Below are positions 45,902 through 53,996 of a DNA stretch of 64,000 nt, piece by piece. The DNA is from W0P28-013 sp963658575 (GTDB lineage: Bacteria > Bacteroidota > Bacteroidia > Bacteroidales > Paludibacteraceae), in contig CAVKQB010000004.1 of assembly GCA_963658575.1 (NCBI GenBank), positions 1-64,000 of the forward strand, given 5' to 3'. The notes beneath the pieces are model-generated. The model did no database searches. It was not told where the DNA came from and worked only from the letters and a program-made list of their open reading frames with translations. Positions within the stretch are counted from its first letter, which is position 1. Each line of letters begins with the position of its first letter. The position numbers were made by a program, and so were the translations under genes.

Positions 45902-46282
45902 TCATTGGTCGCTGGCGTTCGATGAATTGATGATGGCTGTAAGAATCTTGATTATTTCGCAACAATCGTTGAAAATGCTTTCGAACTGATGTTGTTCAAT
46001 ATAATCGGTAGATTTTAGCAATTTTAGCCAATAACAGGTTTCGTTCGCCTCTTTGATTGCGATTTGCAATTTCGACCTAAACTCTTTTCGGGTGCAGCCA
46101 TATTGTGCTTCGGCAATGTTGGCTCCGATGCTTGTGCCGCTTCGAAGCACTTGTCGCGACAATACTGTCTCGCATTTTTGTTCGTTGTCGTTGTAACGCA
46201 AAAATTTGTAAAGATTCACTATGCGGATAGCAAACGCCTCACTTTTTTCGACGATAACATTCGACTGTCCCGAATTATTCAT
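45902..46282 (-). CDS. Four-helix-bundle protein (23S rRNA intervening-sequence / S23 type)
   Basis: A 126-residue member of the same family as the gene at 8066, but of a different subgroup: FAIRIVNLYKFLRYNDNEQ, then LSRQVLRSGTSIGANIAEAQYG and KLQIAIKEANETCYWLKLL. It stands between the Fe-S-scaffold-like gene and the GGGtGRT gene, genes that are normally adjacent, and is flanked by inverted repeats on both sides. The ATG lies inside the right-hand repeat arm. Confidence 0.88.
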   Translation of the reverse strand: MNNSGQSNVIVEKSEAFAIRIVNLYKFLRYNDNEQKCETVLSRQVLRSGTSIGANIAEAQYGCTRKEFRSKLQIAIKEANETCYWLKLLKSTDYIEQHQFESIFNDCCEIIKILTAIINSSNASDQ

Positions 46283-46295
46283 TATTCATTTTTAA
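46276..46295. repeat. Inverted-repeat arm beside the second four-helix-bundle gene
   Basis: Partner of 45855-45874 (19 of 20 as reverse complement). It overlaps the start codon of the enclosed gene and ends 7 bases short of the Fe-S-scaffold-like gene's stop. Confidence 0.6.
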
Positions 46296-46302
46296 TTGTT
46301 AA

Positions 46303-47004
46303 TTATTCTTTGCGTGGGTCGATGGATTTGACTGCGCCCTGTTCGGGTTTGGTGCGGCCGTAGGTGCCGGTTACCGATTTCAGGGCTTCGTCGGCCGGAA
46401 CGCCTTTTTTCACGGCATCCATGAATTTGCCCATGTGTACGAATTCGTAGCCGCACACTTGGTCGTCCTTATCGAGGAACATGCGTGTGATGTAGCCCTC
46501 GGTCAGTTGCAGGTAGCGCGTGCCTTTCTTTTTGGTGCCGTAGAGTGTGCCTGTTTGCGAAATCAGGCCTTTGCCCAAGTCTTCGAGGCCTGCGCCAATC
46601 ATCAGTCCGCCTTCGGAGAAAGCCGATTGTGTGCGTCCGTAGACGATTTGTAGAAACAGTTCGCGCATGGCCGTGTTGATGGCGTCGCAAACCAAGTCGG
46701 TGTTCAGAGCCTCGAGCAGTGTTTTGCCAGGCAGGATTTCGGAGGCCATGGCGGCCGAGTGCGTCATGCCGGAGCAGCCGATAGTTTCGACCAAAGCCTC
46801 TTCGATGATGCCTTCTTTCACGTTCAGCGTCAGTTTGCACGCGCCTTGTTGCGGTGCGCACCAGCCGATGCCGTGCGTTAAACCGGAGATGTCTTTTATC
46901 TCCTTGGCTTTCACCCATTTGCCCTCTTCGGGAATGGGTGCAGGCCCGTGGTTGGGGCCTTTGGCAACACAACACATGTGTTCCACTTCCTTTGAATAAA
47001 CCAT
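46303..47004 (-). CDS. Fe-S cluster scaffold-like protein (partner of GGGtGRT)
   Basis: A 233-residue protein resembling the NifU/SufU scaffold fold. Cys residues sit in CCVAKGPNHGPAP, GWCAPQQGACKLTL, ETIGCSGMTHSAAMASEIL and NTDLVCDAINTAMREL. In many anaerobes it is encoded with GGGtGRT. It is longer than IscU (about 128 residues) because of an extra C-terminal region (about 140-233). It begins the operon; a -7 box lies on the minus strand at 47053-47060. Confidence 0.8.
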   Translation of the reverse strand: MVYSKEVEHMCCVAKGPNHGPAPIPEEGKWVKAKEIKDISGLTHGIGWCAPQQGACKLTLNVKEGIIEEALVETIGCSGMTHSAAMASEILPGKTLLEALNTDLVCDAINTAMRELFLQIVYGRTQSAFSEGGLMIGAGLEDLGKGLISQTGTLYGTKKKGTRYLQLTEGYITRMFLDKDDQVCGYEFVHMGKFMDAVKKGVPADEALKSVTGTYGRTKPEQGAVKSIDPRKE

Positions 47005-47052
47005 AAGTTTTTAATTTTTATAGGGTTTGTAACTCACAAAAGTTCTAACCTG

Positions 47053-47060
47053 CAAAGATA
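47053..47060 (-). promoter_or_regulatory. Promoter -7 box of the Fe-S scaffold / GGGtGRT operon
   Basis: The reverse complement reads TATCTTTG, 48 bases before the ATG. Confidence 0.55.
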
Positions 47061-47142
47061 CGAATTTAGTTTGAAAGTAGAAAAAGTGAGAAAGTGTAAA
47101 AGTCTATAAAGTGAAAAGTTTATAAAGTCTATAAAGTGAAAG

Positions 47143-47166
47143 GTAGGGACGTGGCGTGCCGCGTCC
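47143..47166. repeat. Capped palindrome, reverse copy of 43986-44009
   Basis: GTAGGGACGTGGCGTGCCGCGTCC is the reverse complement of the element at 43986-44009 with one difference in 24 bases. It follows a low-complexity stretch (47088-47140) shared with 4300-4345. Confidence 0.6.
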
Positions 47167-47194
47167 GATGGCGGCGTTGTTGGTCGTTTATCCC

Positions 47195-47243
47195 AAATCG
47201 GTCATTAGAAAAATGAATGCAAATTTTTCTAATGACCGATTTT
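47195..47243. terminator. Long hairpin terminator after the TPR gene
   Basis: AAATCGGTCATTAGAAAAAT pairs with its exact reverse complement at 47223-47242 across 8 bases, giving a 20-base stem. It lies between the end of the minus-strand TPR gene and the upstream region of the Fe-S operon. Confidence 0.7.
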
Positions 47244-47294
47244 GGTTTATTCTTGTGGTAGCTGGTGCGTTGGTGCCATAAATTTCTTTGTTGG

Positions 47295-48944
47295 TTATTG
47301 GTCTTTTCGATTGTCCGTTTCCGTCCATTTCAGCAAGTCGAACTTGCGCTGCACCTCTTGTTGGCGGTATTTGTTGAGTATCTCGGCGAAGCGCGGCAGG
47401 TTGCGTATGTTGTTGAGGTCGGTATCGACGGCGATATGGTGAAACCCGCGATAGCCCAACGACATGGCTTTGTCGAAAGCGTCGAGTGCTTGTTCGGTGC
47501 GCCCCATGAGCGCGTTGAGGCACGCCGCGTCGTAGTAGTTGCCTTTGCTGGGGGCGTTTACAAGAATACTATCCATCCACGCCAAGGCCTCTGTGTCTCG
47601 TCCAAGATAATGAAGCGCATATTGACGCATAGAACCATAATAGATAATGGTGTCTGTGGCAAGCACTTGTTCGAAATCGGTTTTGGCTTGCGCCGTATCG
47701 CCTTGTATCAGTTCTATGCGGCCGCGCCAAAAGATGGTGTAAGGCTCTGGGTCGAGTTCGATGCTACGGGCGATATCCGACAAGGCGGCATCGTATTTTT
47801 TCTGCTCGAACTGCGCTATAGTGCGCAGGTAATACCCCCAAGCCGCATAGATTGGGAAATTCTGTATGACATACGAAAAATCGTTGAGTGCATTGGCATA
47901 GTCGCCAATCTCCTGATAGCAATTGCCGCGCTCGATGTATCCATCCGCAAGATCTGGCCTTATATTGAGCAACGCCGTGTAATCGGCCACCGCTTTGCGG
48001 TACTGATAGAGTTCTTGGTAGCACATTGCCCGATTGGCTAAAACGAATAGGTCGGCTGTGTCTAGCGTTTGCTCTATCAGATCGAGTTCTTTGATGGCAT
48101 CGGCGTAGTACTCTTTCTCCCTATAGATGCGAACACGCAGGTATTTGTAGAACAACTGCAGATAACCCGTCAGGTTGTTTATCTGCTCGGACACGGCATT
48201 GAGCAGGTAGGGATATTCGGCACTGCCCCAAGTAATCAGCCAGTCCGTATCGCCAAAATCTCCTGTCTCGCCGTAATTGAGATTGAGGTAGCGGATATAT
48301 TGGTCTATGAACTTGGTTATTTCGCCGTCCATCATGGCTATTTCGGCCGACAGCCGCCACGCCTGTGTGTTGTTGGGGTAGAGTTTGGTGATGGAGGCGA
48401 CCATGGCGCGTGCCTCGTCGTTTTTATTCAAGAGCCAAGCGCACCACGCTATATTCACCAGATACGAGTCGTTGGTCGGTGCCAGTGCGCTTGCCTTCTT
48501 GTAGTCCGCAAGGGCGGCAGCGTAGTTCTTCATTTGATAGTACAAATCGCCCCGTTCGGCATACGCGTGTGCAGCCTTCTTGTCTTTTTTGATGGCTGTG
48601 GTGTAGTCGTCCAGCGCCTTTTGATATTCGCCTATTCCGGCATAAATCGCGCCACGCAATAGATAACATTGGCAGACCGATATTCCCGATGTTTTGGCGT
48701 ACTTGATTAGCATGTTGGCGTCCTGCAACGCTTTGCCGAATTCATTGAGTTCGGCATAGGCCCATAGACGGATGAGGTAGAGTTCGCCGTTTTTGGGGGA
48801 TTTCTCCAATTCCGCAGTACACAGTTGCACGGCTTCGGCGTATTGTGCGCTGTCCAACAGTTGTTCGATTTGCGCAGTCTGCTGCGCCACGAGCGACATC
48901 GCCGACAGGCAGAGTGTCGCCACAAGAATTCTCAGTTTGTTCAT
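47295..48944 (-). CDS. Exported protein with many TPR repeats
   Basis: A 549-residue protein with a signal peptide (MNKLRILVATLCLSAMSLVAQ) and about ten TPR units, for example GAIYAGIGEYQKALDDYTTAIKKD, RGDLYYQMKNYAAALADYKKA and RGNCYQEIGDYANALNDFSYV. Probably a periplasmic interaction scaffold. The C-terminus (RRFAEILNKYRQQEVQRKF-like) matches a pattern found at the end of many exported TPR proteins. No partner is evident; the AAA ATPase gene starts divergently upstream. Confidence 0.85.
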   Translation of the reverse strand: MNKLRILVATLCLSAMSLVAQQTAQIEQLLDSAQYAEAVQLCTAELEKSPKNGELYLIRLWAYAELNEFGKALQDANMLIKYAKTSGISVCQCYLLRGAIYAGIGEYQKALDDYTTAIKKDKKAAHAYAERGDLYYQMKNYAAALADYKKASALAPTNDSYLVNIAWCAWLLNKNDEARAMVASITKLYPNNTQAWRLSAEIAMMDGEITKFIDQYIRYLNLNYGETGDFGDTDWLITWGSAEYPYLLNAVSEQINNLTGYLQLFYKYLRVRIYREKEYYADAIKELDLIEQTLDTADLFVLANRAMCYQELYQYRKAVADYTALLNIRPDLADGYIERGNCYQEIGDYANALNDFSYVIQNFPIYAAWGYYLRTIAQFEQKKYDAALSDIARSIELDPEPYTIFWRGRIELIQGDTAQAKTDFEQVLATDTIIYYGSMRQYALHYLGRDTEALAWMDSILVNAPSKGNYYDAACLNALMGRTEQALDAFDKAMSLGYRGFHHIAVDTDLNNIRNLPRFAEILNKYRQQEVQRKFDLLKWTETDNRKDQ

Positions 48945-49050
48945 AGTTTTTTTTGATTTTATAAGAGTTTGTTATTTGATAAATATGTTTCGTTTTTGCA
49001 ATTTCGCACTATGATAATGTCAGACATTTGCCGTTTCCGTTTTTTTGTAG

Positions 49051-49058
49051 TACTTTTG
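49051..49058 (+). promoter_or_regulatory. Promoter of the AAA ATPase gene with operator-like repeats
   Basis: TACTTTTG with TTG at 49028-49030, spacing 20 bases. Between it and the ATG are GTTCACT (49072-49078) with its reverse complement AGTGAAC (49098-49104), and CACTA-CT-TAGTG (49075-49086). These may be a regulator site or a leader hairpin. Confidence 0.6.
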
Positions 49059-49119
49059 CATTGTTCTTACGGTTCACTACTTAGTGGACCACAAAACAGT
49101 GAACTTATATTGATTCGTT

Positions 49120-50253
49120 ATGGTACAAGGAATTAACCGCTCGTTTATTTATGGTGTATCGGTGTCGGGCGACAACTTTACCGACCGCGTGAAAGAGACA
49201 CAGCGTCTGAAAAAGGACTTTGAGAATGGGCTCAATGTGGTGCTTATCTCGCCTCGGCGCATGGGAAAAACTTCGCTCGTGAAGCGCGTGCAGCAAGTGG
49301 TGGACACCTCAATAATTCATACGGTATATGTCGATATCTACGACTGCAAGTCGGAATACGATTTCTACAATAAGTTTGTCGAGGCGGTTCTCAAGCAGAC
49401 CTCGGGCAAGATGGAACTTTTTTTGGAAAAGGCCAAGAAGTTTCTCACGCGCCTGACGCCAAAAATCTCGTTCAGCCCCGACCCTACGGCGGATTATTCG
49501 GTTTCGCTGGGCATTACGCCCAAGGAGTATTCTCCAGAAGAGATTCTCCAACTGCCCGAACTCGTGGCACAGCAGATGGGCAAGCATATTGTGGTGTGCA
49601 TCGACGAGTTTCAGCAAGTGGCCGAATTGCCCGATTCGCTGCAGGTGCAGAAGCGTATGCGTGGCGTATGGCAGCACCAGCAGCAGGTCTCCTACTGCTT
49701 GTTTGGCAGCCGTCAGCACATGATGAACAAACTGTTTCAAAACAGGTCGATGCCGTTCTACCAATTTGGCGAGCCAAATTATCTGCAACCCATTCCGACG
49801 GAAGAGTGGATTCCGTTTATTCGGCAGAAATTTACCGAAAAAGGATTGACCATCGCCGACGAGCATATCCGTACCATCTGCGAAACGGTTGGCAACCAAT
49901 CGTCGTATGTGCAGCAGTTGGCGTGGAATGTGATGATTAACACCAACACCGAAGTTACAGAGCAAACCATACAAGCCGGCATTGGCGACCTGCTTATACA
50001 GTGCACGCCGTTGTTTATGGAGCAAACGAGCGGCTTGTCGAGTTACCAAATGAACTTTCTGAAAGCCATTGCTGCTGGGCAGCACAATCAGTTTACCTCC
50101 GCTTCGGTGCTCCGCGACTACCGCTTGGGCAGCAAGTCGAATGTCGATCGTATGCAGAATGTTCTGCGCGATAAAGACTACATTGTTGTTGCGCCCGACG
50201 GCCTTTTCCTCTCCGACCCTGTGATGGCATTGTGGCTCAGGTCGAAACTATGA
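49120..50253 (+). CDS. AAA ATPase of the archaeal ATPase_2 type
   Basis: A 377-residue cytoplasmic NTPase. Walker A is SPRRMGKTS with K50; Walker B is VVCIDEFQ with D162/E163; a sensor-like LFGSRQHMM follows. The C-terminal part (about 270-377) contains a winged helix (SGLSSYQMNFLKAIAAGQ; SASVLRDYRLGSKSNVDRMQNVL; DGLFLSDPVMALWLRSK). Such stand-alone ATPases are frequent in Bacteroidales, often as recently spread paralogues, with unknown roles. It converges on the signalling island, 57 bases from the nearest gene. Confidence 0.85.
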   Translation: MVQGINRSFIYGVSVSGDNFTDRVKETQRLKKDFENGLNVVLISPRRMGKTSLVKRVQQVVDTSIIHTVYVDIYDCKSEYDFYNKFVEAVLKQTSGKMELFLEKAKKFLTRLTPKISFSPDPTADYSVSLGITPKEYSPEEILQLPELVAQQMGKHIVVCIDEFQQVAELPDSLQVQKRMRGVWQHQQQVSYCLFGSRQHMMNKLFQNRSMPFYQFGEPNYLQPIPTEEWIPFIRQKFTEKGLTIADEHIRTICETVGNQSSYVQQLAWNVMINTNTEVTEQTIQAGIGDLLIQCTPLFMEQTSGLSSYQMNFLKAIAAGQHNQFTSASVLRDYRLGSKSNVDRMQNVLRDKDYIVVAPDGLFLSDPVMALWLRSKL

Positions 50254-50310
50254 GTGCCGCAGCACTCTGTCTGACAATATATCAAAGAACGTTATTTTTG
50301 GGTGAACTAG

Positions 50311-51165
50311 CTATAAAACTGGGCGCACCGACCGCCCCCAGTAGCGGTCGTCGCCGATCCCGCACACGTAGACCGAGCCGGAGCGCACGATCCACGCGCT
50401 GCCCGGGTAGTCGGTGCCGAGCGAACTCGACCAACAGCAGCCGAACGAGCCAGCGTCGAACAGGACATCGTCGTGGCGATAGCCCGCCGCAGGCAAAAAG
50501 ATGCTGTTGCCGTTCGAGGCTTTCACTTCGTAGCCGGCTACGCCCGTGCCGTTGTAGTTGATGGTCCATGTCCAAGTGCACTTCTCGCGTAACTCTGTCC
50601 ATTCGGCATCGGTAGGCATACGCCAATTGTCGCCCCAGTTTTTGGCAGCAGCATCGTCGCTGGCTTCGAGCGTGGTTCTGCCGTCGGTGCCATTATACTT
50701 GGTTAGTTTGCTGTAATCGCCATTGTAATTGTAGGTACCATACTTGTAGGTGTTCCACGAGTAATCGCTCTTGGCTTCGGTTTCGCCCCACGCATAGTAG
50801 TTTCCGTACTTTTCGGGGCTGGTGGCACCCACATTGCAGGTCGCCCACTTCACGCTCAAGCCAAGATCGACCCATGCATGGCCATTCTCCGTGCCAGTGG
50901 TAGATGAATAGTCCCGAACCGATGTACTCAATTGGGAACCAGACGAGGCGTTGCATTTGTCTATCAATGTTTGGACGCTAGGGTAGTCGTCGCCGCACTC
51001 GTTTTTGGCGAATTCAAACAACTTTTGGGCTGTTTGGTAGTCGCCTTCGTTATATTTTTGTTTCCCTTCGGCCATGGCGGCGTCGCATAGTTCGTCGGCC
51101 TGCACGGCTGGCACCGCATACAGCAGCGCAAGGACTGCCAAGCATATTCGTACAAGGTGTTTCAT
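50311..51165 (-). CDS. Secreted FISUMP-domain protein (copy 2)
   Basis: A 284-residue protein with a signal peptide (MKHLVRICLAVLALLYAVPAVQA), a short TPR-like helical region (EGKQKYNEGDYQTAQKLFEFAK) and a C-terminal Fibrobacter-major-paralogue (FISUMP) domain (GHAWVDLGLSVKWATCNVGA, WGDNWRMPTDAEWTELREKCTW, GNSIFLPAAGYR, WSSSLGTDYPGSAW, GRSVRPV). FISUMP proteins are extracellular and of unknown function. The N-terminal part is almost identical in DNA to copy 1 at 57153 (about 93 of 99 bases). Its ATG overlaps the kinase stop (ATGA). Upstream in-frame codons belong to the kinase gene. Confidence 0.85.
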   Translation of the reverse strand: MKHLVRICLAVLALLYAVPAVQADELCDAAMAEGKQKYNEGDYQTAQKLFEFAKNECGDDYPSVQTLIDKCNASSGSQLSTSVRDYSSTTGTENGHAWVDLGLSVKWATCNVGATSPEKYGNYYAWGETEAKSDYSWNTYKYGTYNYNGDYSKLTKYNGTDGRTTLEASDDAAAKNWGDNWRMPTDAEWTELREKCTWTWTINYNGTGVAGYEVKASNGNSIFLPAAGYRHDDVLFDAGSFGCCWSSSLGTDYPGSAWIVRSGSVYVCGIGDDRYWGRSVRPVL

Positions 51166-52505
51166 AGATTCTCGATTCGTTTTTTTATCTTTTCTATTCT
51201 CTCTACTTTTTTTTCTGCCTTGTCTTTCGTAATCCCTGCTGGGAGGTTCTGCCACTTGCGGTTAATATCCTTGTATAATTCCTGTGCCTTGTTGTATAGT
51301 TCGTTTCGTTTTTCAGTCCAAACTTGTTCTCCTTGGTATTTTTTGTATATGGAGTTACTCTCGTAGTGTCCGATACGTTCCAGGTAGTTTCGCGCGGAGT
51401 CTAACTGGTCGATGCCGATGTCATCGGTGCTTGCCTGTCGTAAGGCGGCATCGAAATTATTAACTGCTTCCGTGTGGGCGGCGGCAATTTCCTCGCGCGC
51501 TTGTTCTTCGCGTAGTTCTTCGCGTAGTTCATAGCGATTCCACGCTACTACGGCAATTATAGCCGCAACAATAGTAATGCCTATGCTCCACAGCCAGCCG
51601 TGGCGTGTTTTCGCTTTGGGGGCGTTGGCAGCCGGTGGCGGTGTGGCAACGCGTCGTGCTGTTGGGTGCGATGGTGTCGCCGGTGCTGTTGGCGCAAGCT
51701 TCACCGCTGCGGGGTTGGCAGCCCAAGCGGCAAGGGTTTCGGCCGTTGGGCGGTCCCACGTTTCGCGGGCGAGCATCAGGCGGACAACGCGCGCGAGCGT
51801 GGGCGAGATAGGCTGTGTGATGTCGGGTATTTCGGCACCGTTTTTCTGCAGTCCGCCGCCAATCTCGCCAAACGGCACATCGCCCGTGATGAGTTCGTAC
51901 GTCATCGCACCGAGCGACCAGATGTCGCTGGCTTTTGTTGGTGCCGGCTGTGCCGAGAAGCGTTCGGGTCCCATATAGGCCATGGTGCCGCCCGACGTGC
52001 TGCCCGCCACGCTTTTGCGCAACGTGGTGCGCGCCTTGGTGGAGATGCCGAAATCGGTGATGCGGTAGTTGCCGTTCTCATCTATCAAGATGTTGTCGGG
52101 CTTGATGTCCTGATGCACGATGTCTTTGCTATGCAGGTAGGCCAATCCCGAAGCCACATCGTGCAGCATGCGCCATATCTGCTCTTCGGAGAGTTTGCCT
52201 ATCTGTTTGCTGAGCGCGCCTTTGGGGCAGTATCCCATAATCAGGTAGGGCATATTCTCCCACTGGTCGACATGGCTGGGTTTGAGCAGATTGGGGTGCG
52301 CAAGGTGGTACACGCCGGCCAATTCTTGGCAGAACGTCTGCAGCCCGTCGCTGTCCATGCCCTGCCCGGGTGCATAGACTTTGATGGCGATATCGAGGCC
52401 TGTCCATGGGTCGTGGGCGAGCCAAACCTCGCTAAATCCGCCCCGCCCGATGAGTTTGATAAGCGTGTAGCGGTTGGCAAAAAGTGTATTGGGTTGTAGT
52501 TGCAT
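51162..52505 (-). CDS. Transmembrane Ser/Thr protein kinase
   Basis: A 447-residue PknB-like kinase. The kinase domain (about 12-265) has the Gly loop IGRGGFSEVW, K42 (AIKV), catalytic HQDIKPDN with D133, DFG at 151-153 and E181 in GPERF. A Pro/Ala-rich linker (268-300) leads to a membrane segment (about 304-322) and an extracytoplasmic coiled-coil tail (about 325-447). The HQD in place of HRD suggests activation without the usual loop phosphorylation; this is inference. The gene ends in the start of the FISUMP gene. Confidence 0.92.
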   Translation of the reverse strand: MQLQPNTLFANRYTLIKLIGRGGFSEVWLAHDPWTGLDIAIKVYAPGQGMDSDGLQTFCQELAGVYHLAHPNLLKPSHVDQWENMPYLIMGYCPKGALSKQIGKLSEEQIWRMLHDVASGLAYLHSKDIVHQDIKPDNILIDENGNYRITDFGISTKARTTLRKSVAGSTSGGTMAYMGPERFSAQPAPTKASDIWSLGAMTYELITGDVPFGEIGGGLQKNGAEIPDITQPISPTLARVVRLMLARETWDRPTAETLAAWAANPAAVKLAPTAPATPSHPTARRVATPPPAANAPKAKTRHGWLWSIGITIVAAIIAVVAWNRYELREELREEQAREEIAAAHTEAVNNFDAALRQASTDDIGIDQLDSARNYLERIGHYESNSIYKKYQGEQVWTEKRNELYNKAQELYKDINRKWQNLPAGITKDKAEKKVERIEKIKKRIENL

Positions 52506-52567
52506 GGTTTTACTGACAAATCATTTTATGGTTAAACGTCGTTTTGTAATTCTCCGCGAAAGTGCCT

Positions 52568-53965
52568 TTATTCTCCTTGTGGCGCAATTTTTACACGGTG
52601 CGTTGTGTCGTCTTTATGTTCTACTTTTTTCGTTGTTACAACTTCAGGCACAGTTTCTTCTTTTTCTGGTGGCGGTGGTGGAGTGAGATTAGTATCACCT
52701 GTGCTTAATTTTACACCGTCTTCGACTTGCTTTTCCTCTCTTGCGTTGCGCGCGCTGTTGGGGTTCAATTTGTCAAGGGGGGTATCGCTTTTTGGGGCTG
52801 CCTTCGGTTGTGCTTTGTCAGATTTTGCTTTTTCGCTCGCATTCTTATCCGGTTCGATAGGTTCTTTCGATGGCTCTTGGGCAGGATCGGGCAGCGCGAT
52901 GGTGTCGCTTGGCTGTTCTTCGCTTTCTGTTTCGGCCTGAATCGCCGTCGAATCGGGATTTGCTGAGACCATCGGCGTGTTGTTGCCATCGTTGCCGTTT
53001 GTCGGGACAAGAAATATGACGGCAAGCGCCGCCACCACGGCAAGCGCAGCGACCACAATGAGTTTGAGTCGGCGGTTGTCGCGCAAAAGTTTGGCTTTGG
53101 AGGCACTGACCTCTTTGTTGGCCGCCGTTTCGACGATACGCTTGGCAGGTGCCACGCCGCCTGCCGTGATTTGCGCCAAGATGGTCGTTACATTGTCGTG
53201 CCAGCCGGCGGCTTCGTCGGCTGCCCATAGCGCATCGCGGCATTCGGACACGGTGGCGTGGTGCTGTTCTATGACCTCTTGTATCTGGTTGTCCTGCAAA
53301 CAGCCGCACAGCCCGTCGGAGCAGAGCAAAAAGAGGTCGCCCTGCTGAATATCGAACACCTTGGTGTCGGGCAGAGCGGCTCCACGCGGGTCGCCAAGGC
53401 TGCGCGTGATGATGTTGTTGTTCGGGTGGAAAAACGCCAACTCCTCGGTGATGCTGCTAGCATCGACCAGTTCCTGCACATAACTGTGGTCGTGCGACAG
53501 GCGTTCCAGCCCCGACACGGCGTTGTAGCGGTAGGCGCGCGAATCGCCGCACCAGCCCACATACGCTTTGCCGTTTAGCAGCCAGACAAGCACGATGGTG
53601 CTGCCCATGCCTTCGGTTTCGGGGTCGCTCTTTTCATGCTCTTTGATGGCAGCGTCGGCCGCCTGAATGGCCTTGACGATAAACTCCTCCGGCTGCGACA
53701 GCACCTCTTGGGTGATGTTTTCTGTTGCAAACGCGTCTTTCACCGTCTTCACGGCGATGGCCGAAGCCACTTCGCCGGCATTCATGCCGCCCATGCCGTC
53801 GCAGACAACCAGCAACGTGCCGAGGCTGCCCAGTGTGAGCTCCTCGTTGGCCGTGAAACCGTGGCGGTCGGTGGCTATGTCGGCAACTATCTGGTAGTTG
53901 TCCTCGTTGCTGTCGCGACCTGCCGCCTCGCAGCGTGCCGCCAATGTGAATTTGATATCTTTCAT
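52568..53965 (-). CDS. Membrane-anchored PP2C-type Ser/Thr phosphatase
   Basis: A 465-residue protein. The PP2C domain (about 1-265) has the metal-binding marks GRDSNEDN, CDGMGGMNAGE (D56), CSDGLCG and WHDNVT. A membrane segment lies at about 301-320. The extracytoplasmic tail of 145 residues is rich in Pro, Glu, Lys and Ser and is probably unstructured. It would remove phosphate from kinase substrates read by the nearby FHA proteins. The FHA-protease gene lies 31 bases upstream, so the genes are operonic. Confidence 0.92.
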   Translation of the reverse strand: MKDIKFTLAARCEAAGRDSNEDNYQIVADIATDRHGFTANEELTLGSLGTLLVVCDGMGGMNAGEVASAIAVKTVKDAFATENITQEVLSQPEEFIVKAIQAADAAIKEHEKSDPETEGMGSTIVLVWLLNGKAYVGWCGDSRAYRYNAVSGLERLSHDHSYVQELVDASSITEELAFFHPNNNIITRSLGDPRGAALPDTKVFDIQQGDLFLLCSDGLCGCLQDNQIQEVIEQHHATVSECRDALWAADEAAGWHDNVTTILAQITAGGVAPAKRIVETAANKEVSASKAKLLRDNRRLKLIVVAALAVVAALAVIFLVPTNGNDGNNTPMVSANPDSTAIQAETESEEQPSDTIALPDPAQEPSKEPIEPDKNASEKAKSDKAQPKAAPKSDTPLDKLNPNSARNAREEKQVEDGVKLSTGDTNLTPPPPPEKEETVPEVVTTKKVEHKDDTTHRVKIAPQGE

Positions 53966-53996
53966 TGTTGTATGCGTTGAATTATTTGTTTACTCC

